Positions 1 through 11,080 of a stretch of 62,882 nucleotides of DNA are shown here, piece by piece. The first letter of the stretch is position 1, and every line of letters begins with the position of its first letter. Location of the stretch: the NCBI GenBank assembly GCA_015179045.1, contig WHUZ01000158.1, forward strand, positions 1 through 62,882, given 5' to 3'. The notes beneath the pieces were generated by a model, which was given only the letters and a program-made list of their open reading frames with translations, searched no databases and was not told the origin of the DNA. Made by a program: the position numbers and the translations under genes. This DNA comes from Kalaharituber pfeilii (lineage: Eukaryota; Ascomycota; Pezizomycetes; Pezizales; Pezizaceae).

Positions 1-275
1 ATATACTGCGGGCTAGAATGGCCACACAGGTATATATGCTGTGGGCGACGAAGGTGTTTATGCTGCGGGCCGGAATAGCCATGGAGGTATATATGCTACA
101 GAGCGGAATGGCCACGGATGTGTATATGCTGTGGGCCGGAATGGCTATGGAGGTGGATATAGAGCGCCAGCAGAGCGAAGCAGTTGTTGTTAAATTCAGT
201 TATGCATTGGGCCGTACATTAGGCTACATTCTGGGACCTGTATTCGGCCATTCATTAAAGCACACGTTGCATTAC
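1..275 (+). repeat. 33-bp degenerate subtelomeric satellite
   Basis: Imperfect ~33-bp units of the form GTGTATATGCTG-TGGGCCGGAATGG-CTACGGAG. The period is 11 codons and the unit lacks stops in several frames, so it reads as long open frames on both strands. I treat those as non-coding. Related arrays lie at 3070-3480, 33190-33712, 34700-35290, 39480-39900, 42200-42640 and 62478-62670, the last one touching the telomere. Confidence 0.85.
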
Positions 276-1042
276 TGTAACAATCCAACTCGGACCCCTC
301 GCTCAAGACCCTCCAGCTCCAGTCCTATACTGGCAATCAACATACGACTCACCAGTACTCGTACATGTTCAGCTGACCCTGACACTGTTGCAATTCGCCG
401 CACTCCTTCTAGTACTCCGATAAATATCCCTGGACCTATGAGTATGCTTAAGCGACATGGCCATCAGCATTCTAGTCATCGGTTAACAGGCCGAAGCTGA
501 AGAACCTGCCAGAACCTGCCCTAAGAACTCAGATCCCCAAAACCCGACGGAAAGCCTCAGAACTCAGTGGAAAGCCATACAACCTGCCAGAAGCTATAGA
601 ACCTGGCGGAAAGGCATGAAAGCTGGTGCAAACAGATATCGGTGAGCTTATTCCTGGATATTCTTGATGCTTCTACATGGTTCCAGTCATTTCCGTGGCT
701 ATCCATGTACTTCCTGTCGTTTCCTGTGTTTTCCATGTACTTCTAGTTGCTTCTTAGTTTTCCATGTACTTTGTTTGTTTGCTTGTTTGCTTGTTTACTT
801 ATTTGCCTGGATTTTCCAGTGAGAGTTTTCTATAAAGAGGCCCTCCTCCCTCCTCCCTCTTGCTTCTCCAGGCAAGAACTTGTATCCTACCCAAGTTGTG
901 TATTTAGCTTTTAATACATCTACCTCTCGATATCACTTAGCTCCGACTGCCTCTGCCTCCGGCTCCACTGTGACATCGCCTCAGCGCCCACCGGCCACCC
1001 CGTACCTAGATCTTGTACCTTGACTCAGACCTGTTCATCACA
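276..1042 (+). mobile_element. LTR-like repeat in the satellite, copy 1
   Basis: The segment begins TGTAACAATCC and ends TTCATCACA. It contains a TATA-like TATAAAGAGGCC near 829 and a later AATACATC. Homologous copies are at 33713-34459, 41268-41950 and, reversed, 59305-60676. The reversed copy has a clean 5-bp duplication (GATGG), which supports the LTR call. In this copy the 5-bp flanks (ATTAC and CTGTT) do not match, so it may be a product of recombination between elements. A ~21-bp 'agaacctgccggaaagcc'-type repeat fills its first third. Confidence 0.65.
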
Positions 1043-1545
1043 CTGTTGCGCTAGGAACCTGCGGTGCCATTACGCTGCTACTATTGTGCTCCTGGCAAGG
1101 TGCGCTATAAATATATATGCTCCCATTATGGTATGAAAGTGCACTGCCATTGTGCTACTGGCATTGTGGTGCTGCAAAGGTGCACTGCGAATGTAGGCAG
1201 CTATTGCAATCCGAAGATGCACTGCCATTATACTACGAAGATGTACAGCCACAAGGTGTTACGGGTGTTTGGGGCTAGGCTGCCGTAGGCGTTGGAAGGT
1301 ACTGAATGTTACGGCTACGTCAGAGTGTATACGGCGGGCGAGAATGGCTACTGAGGTATATATGCTATGGGGCAAAATGACTACGGAGGTGTATATACTG
1401 CGAGGCAAAATTCGTAATGGCCACGGAGGTGTATATGCGGTAGGGCCGAAGTGACTACATCAGTGTATATATAACAGGCCTCAGTTACTACGGCGGTATG
1501 TATACTATGGGCCTAAATGGCCATAGAGGTGTATATGCTACAAGC
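1043..1545 (+). repeat. Satellite block: 24-27-bp and 33-bp units
   Basis: Units of the type 'attgcactgcgaagatgcac' are followed by more of the 33-bp satellite. Homologous blocks are at 34460-35300, 41951-42640 and 60740-61019. Open frames here are products of repeat periodicity. The right edge (1534-1545) is one copy of the target-site duplication of the next element. Confidence 0.8.
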
Positions 1546-3069
1546 TTTTTTTTTTTTTTTTTTATATCAGTACTCGCATGCCGCCCTATTAGCTATGGCG
1601 AGGTGTTTTATTAAAATAAATGAAAGAAGAAATAAGCACTAAGTACATGTATTGCCCGCAGTGTTCATGCATGATGCGGGTAAGAAGTCCCAAAATTGTG
1701 TCCGTGACCTGTTTACTTCCTCCCTCTCCCTATCTTATACACATTCGCCCGTAACTACCTTCCTCCGAGCCTAACTTTCCTGATGTCCATTGGTTTTTCC
1801 AGGTATACTACCACGGAGCTTATCACTTTGCCTTCTTCTATTAGGATTGTCTTCTTCTGTAGCTATCTGATCCCTGTTGTCTTGCCTATATCTTTATTGG
1901 ATGCCTCCAACTATCTTCGAACATTCCGCAAGTCTTTCCTCAGGGCTATGCCGTGTACGACAATGCCTTGTCTCGAGGTAGTATTGTCGGGGTAGGTCGG
2001 GGAGCGGGATCTGGCTTTGGGAAGTGGGGTTGAGGTCCAGGGGTGAGGATAGGATGTTGATAGTTCCAGTGTCAGTGGTTTGGAGTTTTAGGTAGTGGCG
2101 GGCGTGCTGTCTGCCGGTGTGTCCACCGGGTCTGTTGCGGCAATCTTCTTTGCCTCCCTGTTCCTTAACTGGCACTTGATAGCATATGTATCCTGATTGG
2201 ATAGCATCTTGCCTTTGCACTTCTTAGTCTGGCTTGGGAGAGGGGTAGGGGCAGAAGCGGTGGATGGGTTTTCTGTTTCCAGGTTCTCCGAGAACACGGT
2301 GTTGATGGGGCTGAACCCCAATAGCTGTAGAGACAATGGCGCTGGGGATGGTGGTAGAGGCTCGGGGGGTGCGGCACTCAGCCAGCTGGGTCGGAGGTTG
2401 CTCAGATCCCCTGTGAAGACCTATATAGTCGTATCATTATTGAAGCGAACTGCCAAGACTGATCCATCAATTGGTTTGTCTCTGTCCATCCCGAGACCCC
2501 ACAGTGCGAGGAGGATCGAGCCCCAGAACGTTGGCTGGTGGTCATGCAACAAATCGTGGGTCAGTTCTTCCCAGTCTGGTATCCGGATTCGGGGCCACGA
2601 ATTCAGCCATTCGAAGGGAGTAAGGTAGAGGTTTACCGGAGTCGGCGGGAGGGAGGCAGTCCTTTCGGCGTGTGGCGGTGGTGGAGGGGGGGACGCAATC
2701 CTCATCGGCGGAGGGGAGGCAGTCCTCTCGTCGGGTGGAGGTAGTGGAGGGGGAGAACGCTGAGGAGGCGATCCTTTGTTTTTCTTTCCCTTTAGCATTT
2801 GATTGGTGGGAGGGTGATGTTTCGCGGTCTCCTATTGGGTCTTGGCATGGAGTTTGTGTGGTGGCAACATGATGGTGAGCTGAAAATTTTCTCAAATTTT
2901 CACCCTGGGAGAAACTTGTGGGTTATGGTATTTGGAAATAAAAATTAGGTCAAAAGACTCAGCTCGCTGAGAGCTTTCGATCTATGTGATTTTCACTGGG
3001 GGGGACGTTGTAGTTGTGGAGTCATTTCCAAATACTCGTCCTAAGGTGGTTGTTGTCGGTGACGCGTAT
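1546..3069 (-). mobile_element. LINE-A, ORF1-only copy with 5' region and 3' tail
   Basis: This minus-strand non-LTR retroelement is 1,524 bp. Its poly(A) (poly(T) on the plus strand, 1546-1563) and conserved 3' hairpin (1573-1602) are at the left. It is flanked by a 12-bp target-site duplication TATGCTACAAGC (1534-1545 and 3070-3081). The 5' end matches the 5' end of the copy at 57404-58414, so it looks like a true element start rather than random truncation. It carries an ORF1 remnant but no endonuclease or reverse transcriptase. Confidence 0.85.
1780..2895 (-). pseudogene. LINE-A ORF1 remnant
   Basis: On the minus strand the pieces run, N to C: a Ser/Pro-rich start; a segment with 'PDWEELTHDLL' and 'FWGSILLALWGLGMDRD' (about 2600-2430); a spacer with 'QLLGFSPINTV'; a 'NREAKKIAA' segment (about 2160); and a C-terminal segment matching the ORF1 domains at 31690-31950, 40440-40650 and 60040-60280 (motif pattern GIVVHG-LRKDL-RWL). 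The pieces lie in different frames and contain stops, so the protein is broken. The family role, nucleic-acid binding in the LINE ribonucleoprotein, is inferred from its place in the element. I cannot see a zinc knuckle. Confidence 0.65.
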
Positions 3070-3480
3070 TATGCTACAAGCTAGAATGGCTATGGAGGTG
3101 TTAATTCTGTGGGCTAGAATGGCCACAGAAGTGTATATGCTGCTCGGCAGAATGGCCATGAAGGTGTATATGCTGTAGCCCAGAATGGGTTTGAAGATAG
3201 ATATGCTGTGGGCCGAAATGGCTATGGAGGTATTTTTTTTTTTTTTTTTTATTTTATTGATTGCATGTCACTATGGAGGTATAGATAGTATAGGCCAGAA
3301 TAGTTACAGAGGTATATGTACTATGAGCCAAAATGGCTACAGAGGTGTATATACTATAGGGTGGAATAGACACAGAGGTATATATATGGTAGACCGGAAA
3401 GGCAGCTGTACGGCATGGAGCATTAGCAGAGCAGAGAAGTTATTGTTATTAAATTCAGCTGTGTATTGGGCCGTTAATTA
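3070..3480 (+). repeat. 33-bp satellite with a tail-only LINE insertion
   Basis: This continues the satellite interrupted by the preceding LINE-A copy, and is itself interrupted at 3233-3270. The open frame through here is periodic satellite sequence. Confidence 0.8.
3233..3270 (-). mobile_element. LINE-A tail-only insertion (38 bp)
   Basis: A poly(T) run is followed by 'attgattgcatgtca', the reverse complement of the last bases of the LINE-A 3' end. It is bracketed by the direct repeat CTATGGAGGTA (3222-3232 and 3271-3281). This is reverse transcription aborted after about 20 templated bases. Confidence 0.8.
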
Positions 3481-3529
3481 GGTACTTATTGGGTCATGTA
3501 TTGGAGCATTCATTAGACTATATATTAGT

Positions 3530-3830
3530 AGAAGCACTTTAGAGCTATCTTAGAGCTATCCAACATTTCAAGAGCTATCTTAAAGCTACTTAAGACTTTT
3601 ATAATTACTTTAGAGCTGCCTGAAACTTTCAGAGTTAGTCCAGAGTTATCTAAAAGCTATAAAGATACTTTAGAGCTATCTAAGAGTACTAGAAATACTC
3701 TAGAGCTACTTAAGAGTACGAGAGATACCTTAGAGCTACTCAGGAGCTCTAGAGATACTCTAGAGCCACCTAGACGTACTAGAGAAACTCTAAAGCTACT
3801 CACAAGTACTAAAGACATGTTGTTACAGAT
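3530..3830 (+). repeat. ~30-bp tandem array, copy 1
   Basis: Units resemble 'agagctacttaagagtacga' followed by 'gagatactct', about ten imperfect copies. The homologous array is at 35395-35690. Open frames here are repeat-derived. Confidence 0.8.
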
Positions 3831-4185
3831 GTGAGGTGCTCGGCTCTGGTAGGTGCTGAAAGGCACTGAATGTTATGGCTATGGTAGGGAAAATGGCGGT
3901 GCCAGTATTGTCCTGAAAGTATGAATATGGTAGGTCGGAATGGTTATGGAGGTGTATATAGTAGACTGGAAGAGCAGCTACTCGGCAGGGAGCATGCAGC
4001 AGAATGGAGTGATTCACGGGTATAATGATGGAACAACAGGTTCAGAGTTATAGAGAAACTGACAGAACACTGCTAGTGTCTTGATTCTTCTAACTATGCT
4101 ATTGCCAGCTGACGCTTATATAGACTTCAGCGCAGCTATATATGAGGAGTGAACAAATAAATAATTGGCTAGTATTTATAGCCAA
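3831..4185. other. Degenerate satellite remnants
   Basis: Scattered satellite-like words appear ('ggaatggttatggaggtgta', 'ctggtaggtgctgaaaggca') around sequence I cannot assign. I see no gene. Confidence 0.5.
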
Positions 4186-5388
4186 AGGGGAGGGTTAGGC
4201 AGTGAAAGTTGGGCTTTTTCATAGCCTAGTAAGACATACAACTTCATATCCCCGCCACAACATGCAATTTTGCTCCAATTATCTTCAAACCAGCCTCAAA
4301 TGAAAGCCCTACATCTCCTCTATATTTCTATGTAAAAAAATAATACATTTCATACTCTAAATCTTGCTGTATTTATAGTGAAAGATACCGAGTTTTGAGC
4401 AAATTTTCACACTAGTAGGCTATCCCTGTTATATCTTTGCCATGCTATAGCTTGGCAGCAATGGTCAAAAAACTCTATAGAAAATAGACTCAGTAGTTTT
4501 TAGAATGGTTTATGCTAAAAAGACATGACTTTTTGTCGACAACCTATCCCAATTCAGATGACTTTTTGTCAACAGCCCATACAAATTTTTACCCTAACGT
4601 TACATATCACTGTACTTCTTATCATAAACCTCCGGCAACTACAACTACCCTAACTACTTTGTTAAGTAATAATCCCAATTAGCAATGCACATTTTCAATA
4701 CATTTAACATGCCAAAAATGACTCATTTTCTCATATATGAAGCGGTCATTTCAAATGAATTCAACATGCCAGCCAGAACCTATTTTCCACATCTGCAAAG
4801 AGCCTATGTGTAGTGTAGTTAACATGTGGAAAATGACCTATTTTCTCCATGCGCGATGAGACTATTTAACATACGTAAAATGGTCTATTTTCCACATGCG
4901 CCATGAGAGCTTTTGTAATGTATTTGCTGTTACGGATTTACTGCAACTGTAGGGCGAGCAGTCAGTAGATATGCGCACAATATATGCATATGCAATGGAG
5001 GCGATATGCGATGGCCGGGCACCGGCATCGCAGTTATAAAATGTGCTATATGAGCTACACAGAAGACTAGCGAGTATCACTGGTTAAGTGTCTTTTTGGC
5101 CTGGCGGACGGTAACTCTCTGCATTTACTATCATCCATTACATTTGCTATGTGCAAAATGGTTTATTTTATACATGTGCGAGGAGCTCATTTAACATGTA
5201 CATATGCGATGAGGACATTTTCGATATATTTACTATACGTAAGATGGTCTCTTTTCCATATGCGTGGCGAGGGCATTTCCAACATATTTATTATATGCAA
5301 AACGGTCTGTTTTCCACATATGTGGCGAGAGTATTTCCAACAGTCTGTTTTCCACATGCGCGGTGAGGGCATTTCCAACTCTACATAG
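4186..5388 (+). repeat. Subtelomeric block S, copy 1
   Basis: This block starts 'agccaaaggggagggttagg', carries a solo LTR at 4928-5142 and ends in a short run of 58-bp units. Copies are at 5389-7315 (adjacent, direct) and 35715-37430. Compared with the 35.7 kb copy, most differences are C->T or G->A, many at CpG. Confidence 0.85.
4928..5142 (+). mobile_element. Solo LTR in block S, copy 1 (215 bp)
   Basis: The sequence starts TGTTACGG and ends CATTACA, and is flanked by a 5-bp duplication TTTGC at 4923-4927 and 5143-5147. Orthologous LTRs with the same flanks are at 6135-6349 and 36473-36687. It is related in reverse orientation to the LTR at 62078-62314. Confidence 0.88.
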
Positions 5389-7315
5389 CCAAAGGGTAAG
5401 GTTAGGCAGTGAAAGTTGGGCTTTTTTACGGCCCGGTAAGACATACAACTTGGTATCCCCACTGCAACATGCAATTTTGCTCCGATTATCTTCAAACTAG
5501 CCTCAAATGAAAGTCCTATGTCTCCTCTATATTTCTATATAAAATAATAATACATTTCGTACTCTAAATCTTGCTATGTTTATAGTGAAAGAATGCGAGT
5601 TTTGAGTAAATTTTCGTCCTAGTAGGCTATCCCTGTCATATCCTTGCCATGCTATAGCTTGCCAGCAACCGCCAAAAAACTCCATAGAAAATAGACTCAG
5701 TAGTTTTCAGAATAATCTATGCCAAAAAGACAGGACTTTTCGTCGACAACCTATCCCAATTCAGATGACTTTTCGTCGACAGCCCATACAAATTTTTACC
5801 CTAACGTTCCACACCACTGTACTTCTCATCACAAACCTCCGGCAACTACAACTACTCTAACTACCTTATTAAGTAATAATCTCAATTAGCAATACACATT
5901 TTCAATACATTTAACGTGCCAAAAATGACTCATTTTCTCATATGTGAAGTGGTCATTTCCAACGAATTTAACATGCTAAAAAGAACCTATTTTCCACATC
6001 TGCAAAGAGCCTATGTGTAGCGTAGTTAATATGTAGAAAATGACCCATTTTCTCCATTTGCGATGAGACTATTTAACATGCATAAAATAGTCTATTTTCC
6101 ACATGTTCCATGAGAGCTTTTGTAAAGTATTTGCTGTTACGGATTCACTGCAACTGTAGGGCAGGCGGTTGGTGGATGTGCGCATAGTATACGCATATAC
6201 AACATAGGCGATATGCGACAGCCAGGCGCTGGCATCGCAGTTATAAAATGTGCTATATGAGCCACGTAGAGGACTAGTGAGTATTAGTAGTTAAGTGTCT
6301 TTTTGGCCTGGCGGACGGTAACTCTCTACGTTTACTATCATCCGTTACATTTGCCATGTAAAAAATGGTTTATTTTATACATGTGCAAGGAGCCCATTTA
6401 ATGTATGCAAAATGACCTATTTTCTACATATATGATGAGAACATTTTCGACGTATTTACTATGCGTAAGATGGTCTCTTTTCTACATGCACGGCGAGGGC
6501 ATTTCCAACATATTTACTATGTGCAAAACGGTCTGTTTTCCACATGTGCGGCGAGAGCATTTCCAACAGTCTGTTTTCCACATGCACGGCGAGGGCATTT
6601 CCAATGTATTTACTATGTATAAAACGGACTATTTTCTACAAGCGCAGCGAGGGCATTTCCAACTATGTGCAAAACGGTCTGTTTTCCACATGCACGGTGA
6701 GGGCATTTCCAATGTATTTACTATGTACAAAACAGTCTACTTTCCACATACATGGCGAGGGCATTTCCAACGTATTTACTATATACAAAACGGTCTACTT
6801 TCCACAAGTGCGGCGAAGGCATTTCTAATGTATTTACTATATGCAAAATGGTCTGTTTTTCATATACATAGCGAGGGCATTTCAGATATACTTACTATGT
6901 GCAAAATGGTCTACTTTCCACATGCACGGTGAGGGCATTCCCAATGTATTTACTATGCACAACATAGTTTATTTTCCAAAATGGTCTATGATGAGGGCAT
7001 TTGTAATGTATTTACCATCTCTGTTTTCAACATACGCGACGAGGGCATTTGCAACGTATTTGCCACGCATCCTATTTTACCTACCCTTGGTAAACTAGGG
7101 CCGGCTTCTTACCTGATATCATACAGGTGTGGTAAGCCAGTTCTTTAGCTAGGTGGAAATCACATTGCGGCCCTTGTATCATGGGTAAGAGGATCAAAAA
7201 TGCCTTCGTAGCACATATATGGAATAGACCACTTTGTATGTATTCAATATGTCGAAAATTGGCTCTTCACGAATTAATTATATCCCTTTAGAGTGTCCAA
7301 ACTCTTCGGCCTAGG
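5389..7315 (+). repeat. Subtelomeric block S, copy 2, with 58-bp array
   Basis: A second direct copy of block S. It ends in an array of ~58-bp units (about 6405-7070) of the type 'tttactatgtgcaaaacggt' ... 'gcggcgagggcatttccaac'. The unit reads open in several frames but the frames are repeat-driven. The array is longer here than in copy 1 and similar to the one at 36690-37400. Confidence 0.85.
6135..6349 (+). mobile_element. Solo LTR in block S, copy 2 (215 bp)
   Basis: Begins TGTTACGG, ends CCGTTACA, flanked by TTTGC at 6130-6134 and 6350-6354. The position and duplication are identical to copies 1 and 3, so this is one insertion that was later duplicated. Confidence 0.88.
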
Positions 7316-7540
7316 GTTAAGATTTAGTTACTTTTACATATTTAGAGGACACGTTGGATACCAACGAGAGGTGACGATTTATAACATATATATATATAAG
7401 TATAGGGTTTGCCACTTGATCAGATTTGCCTATGTTACTAGCACATGGTGACAACTGATGAACTGGCTTGTCATCTGAATCTGGTTGCTGGCACAGCACA
7501 AAGTCGCATCTAACTTCGCGCTCGGGAGGTTGCCGGCGCA
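7316..7540. other. Spacer before the 66/74-bp minisatellite
   Basis: AT-rich sequence with a (TA) run near 7389. It is duplicated at 42780-43019, directly before the second minisatellite. No convincing gene. Confidence 0.6.
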
Positions 7541-9640
7541 AGGGTGCATCGACAGCTCATCAATCTATAGGCAGCTGAACCTCGCGCCCGCGAGATTGCT
7601 GATACACAGGCACATCGACTGGCGCCTGAACTGCTCATTGACTGGCCCCTGAATCTCGCGCGCACGAGGTTGCCTGCACAAAGGCACATCGACAGCTCAT
7701 CAATCTATAGGCAGCTGAACCTCGCGCCCGCGAGATTGCTGACACACAGGCGCATCGACTGGCGCCTGAACTGCTCATCGACTGGCCCCTGAATCTCGCG
7801 CCCGCGAGGTTGCCCACACGAAGGCATATCGGCAGCTCATCAATCTATAGGCAGGTGAATCTCGCGCCCGCGAGGTTGCCCGCACGAAGGTACATCGACA
7901 GCTCATCAATCTATAGGCAGCTGAACCTCGCGCCCGCGAGATTGCTGACACACAGGCGCATCGACTGGCGCCTGAACTGCTCATTGACTGGCCCCTGAAT
8001 CTCGCGCGTGCGAGGTTGCCCGCACGAAGGCATATCGACAGCTCATCAATCTATAGGCACCTGAACCTCGCGCCCGCGAGATTGCTGACACATAGGCGCA
8101 TCGTCTGGCGCCTGAACTGCTCATCGACTGGCCCCTGAATCTCGCGCGCGCGAGGTTGCCCGCACGAAGGCAGATCGACAGCTCATCAATCTATAGGCAC
8201 CTGAACCTCGCGCCCGCAAGGTTGCCCACACGAAGGCACATCGACAGCTCATCAATCTATAGGCAGCTGAACCTCGCGCCCGCGAGATTGCTGACACACA
8301 GGCGCATCGACTGGCGCCTGAACTGCTCATCGACTGGCCCCTGAATCTCGCGCCCGCGAGGTTGCCCGCACGAAGGCACATCGACAGCTCATCAATCTAT
8401 AGGCACCTGAACCTCGCGCCCGCGAGATTGCTGACACACAGGCGCATCGACTGGCGCCTGAACTGCTCATCGACTGGCCCCTGAATCTCGCGCCCGCGAG
8501 GTTGCCCGCACGAAGGCACATCGACAGCTCATTAATCTATAGGCACCTGAACCTCGCGCCCGCGAGGTTGCCCACACGAAGGCACATCGACAGCTCATCA
8601 ATCTATAGGCAGCTGAACCTCGCGCCCGCGAGATTGCTAACACACAGGCGCATCGACTGGCGCCTGAACTGCTCATCGACTGGCCCCTGAATCTCGCGCC
8701 CGCGAGGTTGCCCGCACGAAGGCACATCGACAGCTCATCAATCTATAGGCACCTGAACCTCGCGCCCGCGAGGTTGCCCACACGAAGGCACATCGACAGC
8801 TCATCAATCTATAGGCAGCTGAACCTCGCGCCCGCGAGATTGCTGACACATAGGCGCATCGACTGGTGCCTGAACTGCTCATCAACTGGCCCCTGAATCT
8901 CGCGCCCGCGAGGTTGCCCACACGAAGGCACATCGGCAGCTCATCAATCTATAGGCAGCTGAATCTCGCGCCCGCGAGGTTGCCCACACGAAGGCACATC
9001 GGCAGCTCATCAATCTATAGGCAGGGGAATCTCGCGCCCGCGAGGTTGCCCGCACGAAGGCACATCGACAGCTCATCAATCTATAGGCAGCTGAACCTCG
9101 CGCCTGCGAGATTGCTGACACACAGGCGCATCGACTGGCGCCTGAACTGCTCATCGACTGGCCCCTGAATCTCGCGCCCGCGAGGTTGCCCGCACGAAGG
9201 CACATCGACAGCTCATCAATCTATAGGCACCTGAACCTCGCGCCCGCGAGATTGCTGACACACAGGCGCATCGACTGGCGCCTGAACTGCTCATCGCCTG
9301 GCCCCTGAATCTCGCGCGCGCGAGGTTGCCCGCATGAAGGCACATCGAGAGCTCATCAATCTATAGGCACCTGAACCTCGCGCCCGCGAGGTTGCCCACA
9401 CGAAGGCACATCGACAGCTCATCAATCTATAGGCAGCTGAATCTCGCGCCCGCGAGGTTGCCCGCACGAAGGCACATCGACAGCTCATCAATCTATAGGC
9501 AGCTGAACCTCGCGCCCACGAGATTGCTGACACACAGGCGCATCGACTGGCGCCTGAACTGCTCATCGACCGGCCCCTGAATCTCGCGCCCGCGAGATTG
9601 CTGACACGCAGGCGCATCGACCGGCACCTGTTCTGAACCT
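7541..9640 (+). repeat. Higher-order minisatellite (66 + 74 bp), array 1
   Basis: Two related monomers alternate. A 66-bp monomer contains 'catcgacagctcatcaatct' and a 74-bp monomer contains 'catcgactggcgcctgaact'. Together they form a 140-bp higher-order unit; extra 66-bp monomers give 206-bp steps. Each monomer carries a palindrome CTCGCG-CC-CGCGAG or the self-complementary variant CTCGCGCGCGCGAG. Arg/Ala-rich open frames on both strands are artefacts of this structure. The second array is at 43020-45157. Confidence 0.93.
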
Positions 9641-11080
9641 TGCACCCCCGAGCTTGCCCGCACGAAGGCGCATCGACAGCTCATCGACAGGCACCTGAAC
9701 CTCGCGCCCGCGAAGTTGCTGGTACGAAGCCGCATCGACATCCTCCTCCATCTCGCGCTCGCGAGGTTAACAGCATGGCACGCCGCGCACCCATTGGTCA
9801 TCGACAGGCGCCTGAACCTCGCGAGGCTGGCAGCGCTGCATCTCGCGCCCGTGAGGTTGCCACCGCGGCACATGGCACATCGATAGGTTTCAACCTCCCA
9901 CCCACGAGCTCGCTGGCGCTCAATGCATGCAATGTCACTGGATCTGCACCTTGCGTCATCCTCCCACTCGCCAGCTCAGCATGTGGATCTGAAACCTATT
10001 AATTCCAGACCGACCTCTTCTCACACAACTCTGCATGCTGGTGCTTACCTCCCCTCAGCCAACTTCGCGTGCGTGAGGTCGATTATATGCATCCGTTTGT
10101 AGCCTGCACTGCCGTCTCAACTATATAGTCTCCGTAGTCACGTGACTCACTGGCTCCCCTCTTCAGCTTTCTATCACGACTACGCAGCCTCGCAGGATAC
10201 CGCAAGGTCTATATATTCTTTTCATTGCCGCATTGACCTCCACTCTGGGGTAACACAGCTTACACCCCCTTGCCCTGCTCATAGGAACTAATCTATTTTC
10301 CAACACCGTCTCCTAATTAGCATTTCGTAACTAGCTATAGCATTCCGATATGCATATATTTTGTCTTATAACCTGCCGTACATTCGTCGATCACAACTCA
10401 ACTACGCAGGACCTAGCGAGATACATGTAAGACTTCCATAAATATGGTTATTTAACCCGAACTGTTGTTGGTAGATGTCCGCATGCACTTTCCCATACTG
10501 GTCCTCTTCGACGCTGCTCCAGACATCATGCAGATCTTGTTAATTCAAATTACTAGTATTCATATGCATTTTTATGGCACATAGGCTACAAATTCAGTTT
10601 GGAGTTGGAACGAGAACATTTGAGGTTTTAGTGACCAGCTAAGTAACAGCCGATCATTTCATTCATAACCATACCATAAACTATACAAATGAAGACAACT
10701 ACGCAGATAGCTTCTAGCAACAAACAGAAAAAAAGTATACCAAGAAACGTACATTGAAATTTTAAAGGCTTAAACCATTTAGCCACCAACAGCTAACCCA
10801 CGTACAAGACTACCACCACCCGAGAACCCAAGCAGAGATTCGAAGAAATAAAAAATGTAAACATAGTAAATTCAAAATCACTATAATGAAACAAATGTCA
10901 TGGTAAAGTAAACCTGACATAGCACTAGTACATTAGCATATATGAAAGCAAGAAAACAAAAATGCAAGCGAAACTGTTCAATTTTGTATACAAATACCAA
11001 ACCAAATCAGATCAAACCAATCCTCCAGCATCACTCAATCTTCCTCGCTCCCCGAATCCACCACAGTGATAGGGGCTGCA
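9641..11080. other. Degenerate minisatellite edge and AT-rich spacer
   Basis: Broken minisatellite monomers fade out by about 9990. The rest is single-copy in this window and AT-rich, with no frame I can support. Its right end is the 3' flank of the minus-strand gene A. The second module has none of this sequence. Confidence 0.6.

Noticed and set aside
18..500. Long open frames through the 33-bp satellite (Met-Ala-Thr-Glu-Val-Tyr-like and Gly-Val-Tyr-Ala-like repeats)
   Set aside because: The period is exactly 11 codons and the unit has no stops in several frames on both strands, so open frames are expected without coding. Start and stop positions are not conserved among copies.
4928..6349. 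Classic repeat-induced point mutation (RIP) as the cause of decay
   Set aside because: Changes are G:C->A:T but occur at CpG and other contexts rather than mainly CpA, and many CpA sites are unchanged. Left open pending a full count.
7635..9617. CRISPR-like appearance of the 66/74-bp repeats
   Set aside because: There are no unique spacers: both parts of the unit repeat. The context is eukaryotic, with no cas genes.
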